A stretch of DNA of 64,000 bases from Pipra filicauda (lineage: Eukaryota; Chordata; Aves; Passeriformes; Pipridae): NCBI RefSeq assembly GCF_003945595.2, contig NW_024103874.1:4412001-4476000 (forward strand). Reading direction: 5' to 3'. This document shows, piece after piece, positions 11,201 through 22,359 of this stretch (position 1 is its first letter; the number at the start of each line of letters is the position of its first letter). Made by a program: the position numbers and the translations under genes. A model generated the notes under the pieces. That model saw only the letters and a list, made by a program, of their open reading frames with translations. It did not search any database and was not told the origin of the DNA.

Positions 11201-13524
11201 TAAATGGCTCTTGTAGTAAAATTTCTCTATTTTAACTATGTAAGGTAGTTGTTACATTCCCAACATTGCCACTAAATCCCTCAGTAAAACACTATTAGTA
11301 ATTAAGTTTGATTATACTGTTTTTTACAAATGAAAATGCTAAATAAAGTGTGTATGTGAAACAGAGGAGTGAATTCACATACAGTAAACCACTGCAAAAA
11401 GACGGTGCAGAAGAGCCCATGATACATAAAATCTGGTAAAAATATCTGAGATTAATTAAATATAAATGAGGATAACCTTCCATTTTTCTCTGTTTTTCAG
11501 CCACCCATGTCAAAGTTTTCTGCAGATCTTCTAGGTACTAGTGCAGTTCAGAAGTCCTCAGTTGTGTTCCAAATCCAGTCCATTAGAAAACAGGAGAAAT
11601 TCCTAATCCATACTGGAACTGGCTGATAAAGCTGGAATATCTTCTAACTAGGATTTCTGGAGTGGCAGGGTTTGATTGTCCTCTCCCTCCTCCCCCCTCA
11701 GCTCATATTTATCAAACCATCTAAAGGCAAAGCTTTTCCTTGCTAAACTCTACTGGAAGGCACACGATTAAATTTAAGGAGACAATGACCACGTTCCACA
11801 AAATATTTTTATTGATTGTCAAAGAAAGAAAAAACAGTGAATTCCATCAGATGTCATTAAAAAGTGTGGATTACATACTGTGGTTTTCAAACATACACAA
11901 ACCCAGATGAACAGCTTACCTGCTTCTTTTGATCTGGTTTTAAAACACGAACACAACTTGGCCCAGCTGTGAGGTAAAGGCAGCCAAGGGAGTTCCCAAC
12001 AAGTGTGAACTGATGTCAGAACTCTAAGTGGGTCTTCTGTGAAACTGTTCCATCTCATGTCCTGCCTGCCCTTGAAGCCTTGTTTCTGCTGCTAGTATTT
12101 AACCCATTTGGCCTACAAATACCTATGTCAATTTGGAAACCTGACTCATAAGAAACTTGGCAAAACCAGGCTGACATTACAAATTCCTCTACTAAGAGTA
12201 AAGTTTGGCTACATTTGCCAACCTCCAGTCTAAGGTAAAGAGTTTCATTTGAAATGATAACTATAATGGAGAAGTAAAAGAAGTGTAAAAAGGAAAGCTG
12301 ATATTTTCACAGGAATGCAAGAGGCAACAATCAGGAAAATGTCTCCCTAAAGCAGGTTATTTACCAGACCAGCTGACCTTTACAGCTGATTCAATGCCAG
12401 TCCCACCCTTGTACTACTGCCCAGAAAGGAGGGTATTTCTTTTGTTCTGCCTGGAAAAATCAGTCTGTTAAGACTCTACCTACAACCTTGTGCCAAGGTG
12501 TTCTGCACTTGGTGTTTTCACTTCTGGGCTATGAAATGGGAGTAACAGTTTTTGCCTACCTTTCAAGAATTCTGTGAGTTACAGACTATGAGGTGCTGAG
12601 ATTTGACAATTCTGGCTATATTGCTATAATTTAGACAGCAATAATCCTGCCTTTTTAGCTATTGCTTAAAAACAACCACCTAGACTCTGCACTGCTCAAG
12701 GATGGATAAAACAGACTGGGAGTGTATGAGAAACATCTTGTTTGAGGATGCAGAGCAAGTGCCCTTGGCCATTTCATGGAGGAAGGGAGAGCACTTAACT
12801 CATGTTTCACTTGTTGTAAGTCATGAAAACCTGTTCCAGCCCCTGTTTCTCCAGCATATAATCTCTAAGAATGCTTTATTGAGTTTAGTGCTACACTTGT
12901 ATTTGAGTAGAGGACACAGCTTTCCAGAAAGATCAGCTCCTGTATGTTGGTTGTTTCATACCCACCGTTTAGTGCTACCCATTGCCACGACAATGGAGTT
13001 CTACCTTCACTGGAACCTGCAGCTCTTCAGCTTCTCAACCTGGCATTTTCTATAATCCCTCAGATCCTTATTTGGAAATTAAGCATATGGACCTCCTCCA
13101 TCCTCGGATGAAGATGACTTCAAATTTTGTAGGAGAAGGAGTGTTTCATGGTTGAATTCATTCTCAGTTCTTCTGCCACCATGTTCACCAAACACTACAG
13201 GTAATTTTATCCAAAAATATATATGCCTATAACAACTGCTGTCTGCCACCTACTAATCCTAAGAAATGGGAGTTTTTTAGTGTTTTGGGGTTTTTTTCAA
13301 TGTAGTGGCTGTTCCCTATCCTTGATTTTACAGGTAAACTTGTTCTCCCAACAGCCTACGGGCATCTTGTTGGATTTCCAGTTTCTCCTATTTATGTAGT
13401 TTAAAATTGGTTTTATATAAAAAAATTTAAATAATGCTTACATTAAATATTCAACAACTTGTCTCAGATTGCCTTTTGTTTTTTGATTTTACCTAGCATT
13501 TAACCTCCCCTGTTTTGTGCTTAC
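8234..13524 (-). other. DIDO1: DIDO1 intron 15 (5.3 kb), with candidate medium-isoform 3' UTR
   Basis: Non-coding, AT-rich. Immediately past the exon 15 donor the frame stays open for nine codons and stops at 13495-13493. Minus-strand AATAAA signals at 12880-12875 and 11813-11808 (the second followed by T/G-rich sequence) could end a medium (DIDO2-type) transcript. No transposon or RNA gene was recognised in the rest. Confidence 0.6.
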
Positions 13525-13720
13525 CTGGTCCCTCAAAGGGCAAGAGTTTGGAAGGAATTGGGTCCTTAGAACTCAGGGGGATCAGGTAGAGATCCTTGAC
13601 ATGTCTGTTGTTATTAGCTACAACACCAAAACGACCACGACTGCTAAAATAGGAGTAGAGAGAGATATAGGCAACCTCTTCTTCTTCTGTTGCAGGATGG
13701 AAGCGAATCAAACACAATTC
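13525..13720 (-). CDS. DIDO1: DIDO1 exon 15 (SPOC domain, C-terminal half)
   Basis: It encodes ELCLIRFHPATEEEEVAYIS through LPFEGPG, nearly identical to mammalian DIDO1 in the SPOC fold. It starts after TGTATTCCAG and ends at CCAG-GTAAGC with one base of a Gly codon, completed by exon 16. Read-through of the donor adds KHKTGEVKC then TAG. Confidence 0.96.
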
Positions 13721-14360
13721 CTGGAATACAAAAGCAAAGTAGAAAAAACTCAACCTGCAACATATCAGCAAATAAAATGGTAAAGGGCAAATTCCAGGGG
13801 TAAAAATGAACCGTACATTTATCACTCCAATTCTGCCTTCAGGGTAACACACTGGCTTTAAGAGTCTACTCTGTTCAATTTGTAACATTAAAACAGAATT
13901 AGGTGTCATTTTCAGAAACACAAATTACTTGTGTATCTTACATCAAACTAAACAGCCTGAGGCTCAAATAAAAAAGAAATGGAAAATTCTTAGTTTCATG
14001 ATTATCTCTGTACACTGTGCATCACTTTTTCACTTCTGAAGCAATTTTAATATTAAAATCTATTACGTACATTAAATGATAACTACCTTTCCTTTAAGAT
14101 TTCAATTTCAATCTTCACTATTTCAAATAATAAATAGTATGAAGATTTGACTACTGTGCAGGAGAGAGAGATTAAGAAGATTTGCAACTCAATTAACACA
14201 TTTCTTCAATAAATCAAAAATTTAAAAGAAGTGGTTTTGGTAGTTTTCCAGGTGTGATCTATGTCAGTATTTGCTGTTTACTACTCTATATTATAAAAAG
14301 TTGTCCTTTTACATTGCTGTATATTTCTTCTGGGTTTTGCAAAGGATTTTAAATGAATAC
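13721..14360 (-). other. DIDO1: DIDO1 intron 14
   Basis: A 640-base intron with GT-AG ends. Nothing else was recognised in it. Confidence 0.85.
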
Positions 14361-14450
14361 CTTAGAGAGTGAAGATTTGAGTTTGCCAACATAATCCCAG
14401 ACTGTCTTCGGTGAGATCCTCCCGCCAATATGAATTGTATCAGGTAAATC
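14361..14450 (-). CDS. DIDO1: DIDO1 exon 14 (SPOC domain)
   Basis: A 90-base exon encoding DLPDTIHIGGRISPKTVWDY to KLKSSLSK, matching the middle of the SPOC domain. Acceptor TTGTTTAG, donor AAG-GTATTC, phase 0 at both ends. Confidence 0.96.
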
Positions 14451-15272
14451 CTAAACAAGAAGCATTACATGGTAATATGAGAAAAACCACAAATGAAAAT
14501 CAAAAAAAAAGCAGTGCAGGTTGCCCCATCTCAGTAGCCCAGTGGATAATGCACGATTATATTTAGTAACTTTTAGAACATAATTTTCTGATTTCAGACA
14601 GGCTGTTCCTAAATTGAGGTGTTTAATTAGAATTCTAGTGAGCTTCCTGTCATGAGGACAGTGAGACTCATTTCAGCAAAAGCAATACCCAAAAGAACCA
14701 CCAACCCTACTAATAAACTCCTAAAACACAAATTTGTGTTTGAAACTTCATAAGTCACATAAAATGCCCTTCAGAGAAAAAAGAGAAAGAAAAAGAAAAG
14801 CTCACTTATTTCAGTGTAAAGCTTTCTACTGCCTCATTATTTGAATGTACATCCTCCCAGAACCATATCATCCAATTGGTTTTATTTGAAAACTAGTAAA
14901 AAGGATGATATTTGTCATAAACAGCCAAACATAATTTTCTAACAGATCCTATCAGTGACCCATCTTGTGTGAGAACAGAACAAGGCATCCACTTCAAAGC
15001 ACTGTCTCGAAAACAACGAAGCTGAAATAAAGCCACTATTCCATGTTAGATCCTAACATGTTGGAAGACGTTAGACTTCTTCACAGATGTGTGAGGAATT
15101 TTTAAAAGGCTGTGTTTTTTTCCTCAGCTACTTTTCCTATTACTGAAGGGATGCCATTTATAACTGCTACAGTTCTAATATAACTCTATAAACACACAGT
15201 GCCCCCAACCTTTCCAGCACCAGGAACTGCAGCACAGATCCCCTGCAAACACACACACACATCAGTGCTAAC
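14451..15272 (-). other. DIDO1: DIDO1 intron 13
   Basis: An 822-base intron with a short CA microsatellite at about 15248-15260 near its donor. No other feature was seen. Confidence 0.85.
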
Positions 15273-15426
15273 CTCACTAAGATAATCAAAGCACCCGGAG
15301 ACTGGATATGCTTTAGTGACAAATTTGGCCACACTTTGCATGTTAATAAATCCTTTCCAAATGGTGTTGAGACGAGAGAGAAAGAGGGAAGTGTCGCTGT
15401 CCTGAGGTGAGCGTGGCTCTGCAACA
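15273..15426 (-). CDS. DIDO1: DIDO1 exon 13 (start of SPOC domain)
   Basis: It encodes VAEPRSPQDSDTSLFLSRLN followed by TIWKGFINMQSVAKFVTKAY and PVSGCFDYLSE. The acceptor TGTTTTGCAG is fixed by frame: using the second AG five bases on would shift out of the conserved reading frame. Donor is GAG-GTTAGC. Confidence 0.95.
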
Positions 15427-16273
15427 CTGCAAAACAAATCCAGACAGAAAGGTTACACAATGCAAATGAGGATGGACCCTTTTTTGTAAATTTTCTTCCC
15501 TCCTCCTACTGATTCAATACTTTCTTTTAAACAAATAACAAAATTTTTCCTAAATGCTTTGTTAACGTTTTCCACTAACTTGTTATTACTTAAAAACGCA
15601 ACAAGTAACAGAAAATAAACTTGTAGCTGCAGACAGATAAAGAGATGCCAAAAGACATGACTTTTATAAAATTAAGTTACTACTATAACTGTTGTGATTC
15701 CGACTCCATAACAAACTAATTGGAATTATAGACTTCCCACTAATTAAGTCAAAATTATGCATCAGAAAGATTCTCAAGTAAAAGAATTTGCTATAAATAA
15801 AATTATTTCAAGTGCAATTGCACTAGGATATACTCGAGAGTATTTGTTTTTACTATTATATGTACTCAGAATAGGAAAGAATCCACTTCCTTCCAAGCTG
15901 ATCAAGTGGTTAACTTCAGTTCATATTCGTAGATAAAAGTATTTTAATACAGGATGAAAATCTAGAAATGCCTTTAAACCATCTCTCCCAGTGTCAATAT
16001 ACATGCAAACTTCTAAGTCTGCATAATACCTCCAGTTTTATTTCCCTGCTGAAAGACTGTAGAATCTTTGCTGTCAAAATACACTCATGCTCTGAAAATT
16101 TTACCAGCTAGAGAAGGCAAATGAGAGATGGGAAATGAAAAATGTGAATCAGGCTACCTGAACTTTAAACCTGAACATGCCTTTTAACTGAGGGAAAGGG
16201 GATGGGACATGGAACTGTGAAGAGAACCACAGGAGGGACTGTGGCAGCCTGGCTGGCTGTGGAGGATACGCAC
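15427..16273 (-). other. DIDO1: DIDO1 intron 12
   Basis: An 847-base AT-rich intron with nothing further recognised. Its donor is GTGCGT, weaker than its neighbours. Confidence 0.85.
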
Positions 16274-16820
16274 TTGATGTTGGGTGACTGATGAACCGCC
16301 AGGTATCTGGGATCTGGTGAGGAGGACGGTTTTGTTAATATGGATTTGGGGACAGTCATAGCTGGTTTGGAAGTTTCCTGTTTGGTTTCCCCCGCTGAGA
16401 CTTTCTCAGCTGCAGGCCCAGAACGCTGTGCCAGCGTCACAGTCCCGGAGGAGCCGCTCATGGCTGTCCTGGGGTCTCTGCCCGAAACCATCACGGTTGT
16501 GACAACTGGGCCAGCACAAGAGGCAGGGAAAGCAGAGACCTCTTCAGGTACAGCAGAGTCTGTGCTGTTCTGGCTCTGGCTTGTAGGAATGTAAGTTCCT
16601 TCTGCAGTTGGCTGAGAAACTGTTTCTGCTGCTGGTTCAACATCGATGTCCATCGCGTCCTCAGCAACGGGCTCTTTGTCAGGCTCTGCTGCCGGGGCTG
16701 CTGCAGGACTTTCATACTTGGGCTGGACTTCTGGCTTTGATTTCTGCTCCACCTTTTTAGCAGAAGCCCCTGGCTTCATCTTCTTAGGTGGTACCTCATC
16801 TTCAGATGCTGAAATCTGAC
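16274..16820 (-). CDS. DIDO1: DIDO1 exon 12 (linker between TFIIS-like and SPOC domains)
   Basis: A 547-base exon encoding QISASEDEVPPKKMKPGASA, a Pro/Ala/Glu-rich variable linker, then the conserved VVTTVMVSGRDPRTA and KSILTKPSSSPDPRYLAV blocks and SPNI. Acceptor AATGTATAG, donor AA-GTGCGT. The linker is diverged from mammals, but the flanking blocks identify it. Confidence 0.94.
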
Positions 16821-16956
16821 CTATACATTTATTTCAAAAGCTTGAATTACTATTTAACAATAAAATAGTTTGGAGATACTATTTCAAAAAAACAAATAAA
16901 CAACACTCTTAACGTAACAGTTCTTTTAGTTTGCCCAAGGTCAGCATTGTAAATAC
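16821..16956 (-). other. DIDO1: DIDO1 intron 11 (136 bases)
   Basis: A short AT-rich intron bounded by GTATTT and AATGTATAG. Nothing else in it. Confidence 0.85.
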
Positions 16957-17092
16957 CTGTACAGATTTTGCAGTTCAGGTCAAAAAGATGGGCTCGATGT
17001 TGACTTGTTGTATCCTTCAACATGCTGCTAAAAACATCTAGAGAAGGAGCACTGTTCACATTGGGTGCAGTTCGGGTTGACTCCTGCTGTTC
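16957..17092 (-). CDS. DIDO1: DIDO1 exon 11
   Basis: It encodes EQQESTRTAPNVNSAPSLDV followed by FSSMLKDTTSQHRAHLFDLN and CKICTG, a block almost identical to mammalian DIDO1. Acceptor CACTTTTAG, donor ACAG-GTATTT, ending with one base of a Gly codon. Confidence 0.95.
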
Positions 17093-17518
17093 CTAAAAGT
17101 GAATAAAGCAAAAAATATTCCAGTTCATCATTAATGTCCACAATAAAGAAACACTTTGAAATCTGTTAATTAACTCCAGTTCTTTAAAAAAAAAAAACAC
17201 ATTAAAGTCCTTGGTCCTCATTTCATTCCAGAGTGTTTTGAAGTAGAGAGCTAATGTTCAGAAATAGAAGATTTCTCTATAAATTGACAGCAAGGGCTGA
17301 AAAATATGCAGCATTTTTGAAATGCCTGCAAAATATGCTTATCATTGCTTGTTGCACTCCTTCACACTTAAAGAAAAATGCTCATAGCACACCTACTAGG
17401 CTGTGATATCCCTACAGTTTAATGAAACAACCTGCACTTCTGATGACAGATTTGAAGCCCTAGTTGCCATTTCTCCCCCTCAGTGTCCTTGTGCTGAAGC
17501 AACAGCCCCAGTACTTAC
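17093..17518 (-). other. DIDO1: DIDO1 intron 10
   Basis: A 426-base intron with no recognised feature. Confidence 0.85.
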
Positions 17519-17626
17519 ATCAGAGTCAGACACTGGGGGAGAATCTTCCATATTGACAACTGGCACATGTTCCCGTTTTACAGCCGTTTTCTTGATTTCC
17601 TGAGATTTGCTTCGTGACTCCACCAA
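17519..17626 (-). CDS. DIDO1: DIDO1 exon 10
   Basis: A 108-base, phase-0 exon encoding LVESRSKSQEIKKTAVKREH to NMEDSPPVSDSD; the EDSPPVSDS block is conserved in mammals. Acceptor GTTTCTCTCAG, donor GAT-GTAAGT. Being a multiple of three, it could be skipped without breaking the frame. Confidence 0.94.
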
Positions 17627-17805
17627 CTGAGAGAAACAAAACCACAATGGTAAAAGGTCCATATATTTAATTTATTATGTACTTTGTTATCGTTTGGCAC
17701 ATGGTAAAGGAAAAGACTATTGAAATTGAGTGTTATTAATTTAGTACAGGTGGTAAAGGTTGGCAAACTTGTATCTAAGGACACAGAGGAAATGATGTTA
17801 CTTAC
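17627..17805 (-). other. DIDO1: DIDO1 intron 9 (179 bases)
   Basis: A short intron with GTAAGT donor and CTCTCAG acceptor. Nothing else in it. Confidence 0.85.
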
Positions 17806-17922
17806 TTCCTTAGCTGGTTTCTCTTTCCACACAGACAGTTCTTTAGACAAAAGTTCTTCTGGTTTCATTCTCACTAGTTTTGACAGTGAGATTTCCTCAC
17901 GAAGGACACGATGAAAAAGTCC
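17806..17922 (-). CDS. DIDO1: DIDO1 exon 9 (end of TFIIS central domain)
   Basis: A 117-base, phase-0 exon encoding GLFHRVLREEISLSKLVRMK to ELSVWKEKPAKE. This closes the TFIIS central-type domain, related to the polymerase-binding part of elongation factor TFIIS. Acceptor TTCTGTTTTCAG, donor GAA-GTAAGT. Confidence 0.96.
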
Positions 17923-18434
17923 CTGAAAACAGAAGAATTTTGCTCATTATCCTCAATAACTCCCAGTATAACTGAATAGGAATGTCAGAAATTGAACAGC
18001 CACTCCTCTGCTTCAAATCTACTGTAGAAATTAAAAGGTTTCAAGTGTTCTCTAGTGAATATTTTCATCTGTACCAGCAGCTGTTTTCTTCTTTTAAAGC
18101 ACAGATATCAGGTATCCAACACATACTACAGAATGTCACAAGAGGAGAAATAGATGAAGTCTGTATTTATTTTAAGAAAGCCATTCTGTAAATAAGTATT
18201 TCACACCAAATGCCCAAACTGAATAAATACCAATGACAAACAAAAGTAAGCTTTGAAATCCTACTTGGATAAAGCTATTGCTAAAAAGGTTTGAATGGCT
18301 TTATGATAATATTTTATAGTTTAATTTGTAAGTCTCTATCTTGAAGCTCTGAATGTTGAGGGTAGAGTCTGACATACCACTGAAGCCCAAAAGTACATTT
18401 CTGGATAAGTTCACTGTTTAAGAAAGTTCCAAAC
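17923..18434 (-). other. DIDO1: DIDO1 intron 8
   Basis: A 512-base AT-rich intron with no recognised feature. Confidence 0.85.
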
Positions 18435-18594
18435 CTGGTTTTTGGGGTCCTTGAGATTGAACATGATGCTCCGGTATTTACTCTTGTATCTGTTGTCCGT
18501 AACTTGGAACAAATTAAACATCTCCTTTTCAATATTGAGTGCCACTTTCCCCACTTCACTCTCTGTCATGACCAGGTCATCACTGTCGTTGACT
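18435..18594 (-). CDS. DIDO1: DIDO1 exon 8 (TFIIS central domain)
   Basis: It encodes VNDSDDLVMTESEVGKVALN and EKEMFNLFQVTDNRYKSKYR through SIMFNLKDPKNQ, highly conserved in vertebrate DIDO1. Acceptor TTCAACAG, donor CAG-GTTTGG. The first base completes the Arg codon left by exon 7. Confidence 0.96.
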
Positions 18595-19511
18595 CTGTTG
18601 AAAACAAGAGCAGGTACATGCAGTTATGTCAGGTGTGAAAGGTCAGCTACAGTCACAAAAACTAACTTTTCAGAGCTGACTTCGGCTGCTCCTCACCCAG
18701 GGAGGGCTCCAGACTCCTTAAAATGACACCTGAGAGCCAAAGTCTATCTCAGGACCTTGAACTCAGCCAAACTTTAATTATTGCCCACAGATGGCCATGG
18801 AAGACAAGGCTTTGGGAAACCACGTCAGCCTTTATTCCTGCTCTTGGTACTGCAGTCAGGAGTTTCTCTGCCATGAGTGACACAGGGAGCCCAAGCACTT
18901 GAGTTTTGGTCCTAAATTCTCCACTGTGACCAGCATTTCCATTTCAGAGAGCAGTGCTCTATGATAAGTCTTGATGGGTGGCATTACCTTTAACAATCAT
19001 CATGGGAAAATATGCCTTTTTTTGTGTTTGGGTTTTTTTTTTCCTTTTCCAAGTGATAGTTGCCCACTGACAAGAATTTCTTGTTGATTTTTATGCTGGG
19101 AGCAGAGGGAATCTCCCCCTCACTGAGCCTATAACCTTTCACTATATTTCCTGTACTATGTTCCCTACAAATCTACATCTCCATCACTGCCACCACCAGA
19201 TTTTAAAACTCAAGAGCACCTGCATTATAAAAGCTTCTATACTGTAATTTAATTCTTCAACTGCAATTGCCTCAATATAAATGGGATAGTGAGGTTTCTT
19301 TTTTTAAAGGCTTTTTCACATACACATTTACTTTATATCACGAATTTTTATTTCAAGTATAAACCTGAAATGCCAATTGTACTTGTAGTAATCTGTAGCA
19401 TAAATTCAATCCTTCAAAATTCTTTATCAACACATAAGAAAACCCTCTGCAGGTTAAACATTTACTTCTAGTTGTAGCGTCCTACATAAAATAAGTGCTT
19501 TGAATTCCCAC
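18595..19511 (-). other. DIDO1: DIDO1 intron 7
   Basis: A 917-base intron with no recognised feature. Confidence 0.85.
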
Positions 19512-19959
19512 CTCTTCCATAAAATTTCTTTCAGGGATCGTCGAATATTTTGTCGAATCTGAGAGTTGGGCTGTGACTGGACAGGGCTGGCTGATGCTTT
19601 TGTTTGACTGCTTCCAGCTGCAGCTGACATGGAAGGCAGTGAAGGCTTTTTGAGCCCTCCACCCAAACTGGAAGATGGAGCTGGTTTCTTGGAAACGGAA
19701 GAGCCAGGAGAGAGAGGTGACTGTTTGGAAGGAACACTGCCTGATGAAGCCCAAGGTTTCTTGGGAATGACACCTTTGAAACTTCCAGCAGGTTTCAGTG
19801 GTGGTTTGGTTAGTGTTGTGTTAGAGTAGGATGGGGACTTCTTGGAAGGCAGATTTTTGGGGAGAGAAGGTGACTGTTTCTCCATTATAGACACAACGGT
19901 CTTCTTTGATGCCAGTGAGGACTCTGCTCTATCTTCATTCCTTTTCTCTTCCCTTTGAG
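19512..19959 (-). CDS. DIDO1: DIDO1 exon 7 (Lys/Ser/Pro linker and start of TFIIS domain)
   Basis: A 448-base exon encoding SQREEKRNEDRAESSLASKK, a basic Ser/Pro/Lys-rich linker with repeated SKKSP and KKPA motifs, then the conserved QPNSQIRQNIRRSLKEILWK. Acceptor TTTTAACAG, donor AAGAG-GTGGGA. It is skipped in transcripts that end in intron 6. Confidence 0.94.
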
Positions 19960-22334
19960 CTGTTAAAACAAATTAAAAAATACAATATTAAAGGCTTAAC
20001 TTTATAACTTCCTACTCATGAAGACCAGGTACCAATCTATAAAGAAAAATCTGTCAAATGCCATCTCCAGAGAATAACTGCAAGCAGGCAGTTTAAGCTA
20101 TTTCCTCTCACTAGCTTTCTTAAAAGTGATTTTAAAAAACATGCTGAGGTCGATAAAGGGTTTTTTTGGTTCAAAATTCTGCTTACAAGAAAAATGGGGG
20201 GGGAAAAAGGCACCACCTTCAAAGATTCTGAGAGGGATTTCATGGTTAAGCTTCAAAAACTCTCATACGTAGAAAAAAAAATATATATATAAGGCAATAC
20301 AACTCACTATTTAAGCAGAAAAATTCTCATAGCACCTTACAGAAGCAGTTTATCACAGAAGTTGACCTGATCACAGAGTCCATGAATTTGAAACTGCACT
20401 AATATTACCTTTAGTATTATTGAAGTTTGATAAACCTATTCAGTTCCTAGCTAAATTATAGATTTAGAGAATACTTAAACATTAATACTGCTGCTTAGGC
20501 TGTAGTCATCTAATTCCCACCATTCTCAAGCTATTGCATTCACAGTATTCAGATTTTTCATTTAAACATTTTTTTTGTTACTAGAATAATTAATACACAT
20601 CATACACAAGAAAATCTATGAAGTCTTAAGTAAAAGCTCCAGTTTTCCCACATGTTGAAGACATCCATCCATCCATTCGTATTCTGGTACTGATAGGAAC
20701 AATTCAATGCAGTAAAAAAAGCCAGAAACACACCCCACCCTCCAGCAAACAAAACATCATTTACAAGACATCAGTCACAGTGGGCAAACACCAGCACAGA
20801 GATCTTGAGAGCTCAAAGAAAGATGAGTTCTGAGGGAAACCACCAAAAAGCAACTCCTAAAATAGTTGTTTCAAATCCTGTTGAAGGTTTTTAGATTAAT
20901 TAGCCCACAAGCCCTGGGTGCAAAGTGCAGGATACTTCCTGGGCAAGATCAGGGAGTTTTAACTTCCAGTAACTTCACCAAGGACCAATTGGTCCCCCTT
21001 CACCTTCCATATCTGTTGAGAGCAGAAATCACTAGGAATGATCTAAACCATCCCATCTGTCTGTTCTGAGATGGACTTGAAGGGGACAAAGCCCTCCTGG
21101 GGGGTCTGGTTCAAGACACCCCACACATCAGCATAAGTGTCCAGTGGAATCATCCCTCAAACTGAGGAAGATCTGGAATGCTTAAGGGACATGCGATACT
21201 CACTCATTTCAGGAAGAAATGGCCTTGCAGCCTAAAGTTCAGCTACCCCTGGACATCAGCATATACTTCCAGCAAAGATCCTCCTCGCCCCTGGCCCTTT
21301 AACTGGCCCTCACTGCTGGCCCCACAGACACCAGTGGGAGACAAACCAAGAAATTATGCTGGACTTGACCTTTTGTAAGGTGAAATACAAGGGCGTGTGC
21401 TGAACTTCTGTTGGAACACAAGGAGAAGCAGCAGGACATCTAGAAACACTGTATCTTTACCCTGATTTTTTTCCTAGAAGCATTTTACAATTGAGGATTA
21501 TTTCTGGGAGAGATTTAACTATTTATCAGAAGTGTAAAATAAAACCTGCTGCCACAGTACATTAAACCATTTCACAGGGTGTGATGATTTTGCCATAAAG
21601 AAGATTACAACTATTACCCTCATGCTATTCCCACAGTTTTCCTCAGAGGCTGGCTTTGGTTCCTGTCTGAGACAGGGAGACCTTTCGTATGACCCTCAGT
21701 GTCTCTCCATATGTCCTCCCTCTCCCCTACCCCACTAACACTATTCCAGTTGTCAGGAGGACTCTGGCACTCCTGTGAGGGAGGAAGGGGATAAGGAACT
21801 ACTGCTGATGTTTTTCGTTTGGTCCAATTTGGTGCCCAGAACCTGAGAGGTCACCGGCCAACCTATTTTGAAGTCAGTCTTGAACAGAGCAGAGGCGAAT
21901 ATCCAAAACGCGCACACTGGTAACTCTGCAGGAATTACTCTACTTCCATTCTTTTTCCTGGTTTATTTTATCTTCTGCACAGAACAGTACCCTTTTGGGC
22001 AGGTGGGACAGCAGCATATTCTGTGACTTATCACAGAAAGGCAGGACAGCACAGCTTGGCTTTCAAAGCAATGACAGTAAATGTCAGTTCTCAGCACTAA
22101 CACATTCAGTTGTTTTTGGCTTATAGCAGAAGTACAACTGTAAATTTGTACTTAATCCTATATCCCCTCTCTTTTTAATTAGTTCAACACATTTAACAAA
22201 AACTACACTGATAAAACTAAAAATAGCAGAACCAAGATGTATTATGTCCATCAGATGTTGCATATGAGAACTATACGCACACCTCACACCTTTCTGATAC
22301 AAACAGCTATATCACAGTAAGATTATGAACTTGC

Positions 22335-22359
22335 AAAATAAATAAATAAATAAATAAAA
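22335..22359. repeat. TAAA tetranucleotide microsatellite
   Basis: About five tandem AAAT/TAAA units within DIDO1 intron 6. Confidence 0.85.

Noticed and set aside
11819..12058. 79-codon minus-strand frame in DIDO1 intron 15 as a possible alternative last exon
   Set aside because: No recognised sequence and no clear acceptor at the right phase; the nearby AATAAA fits a 3' UTR end better.
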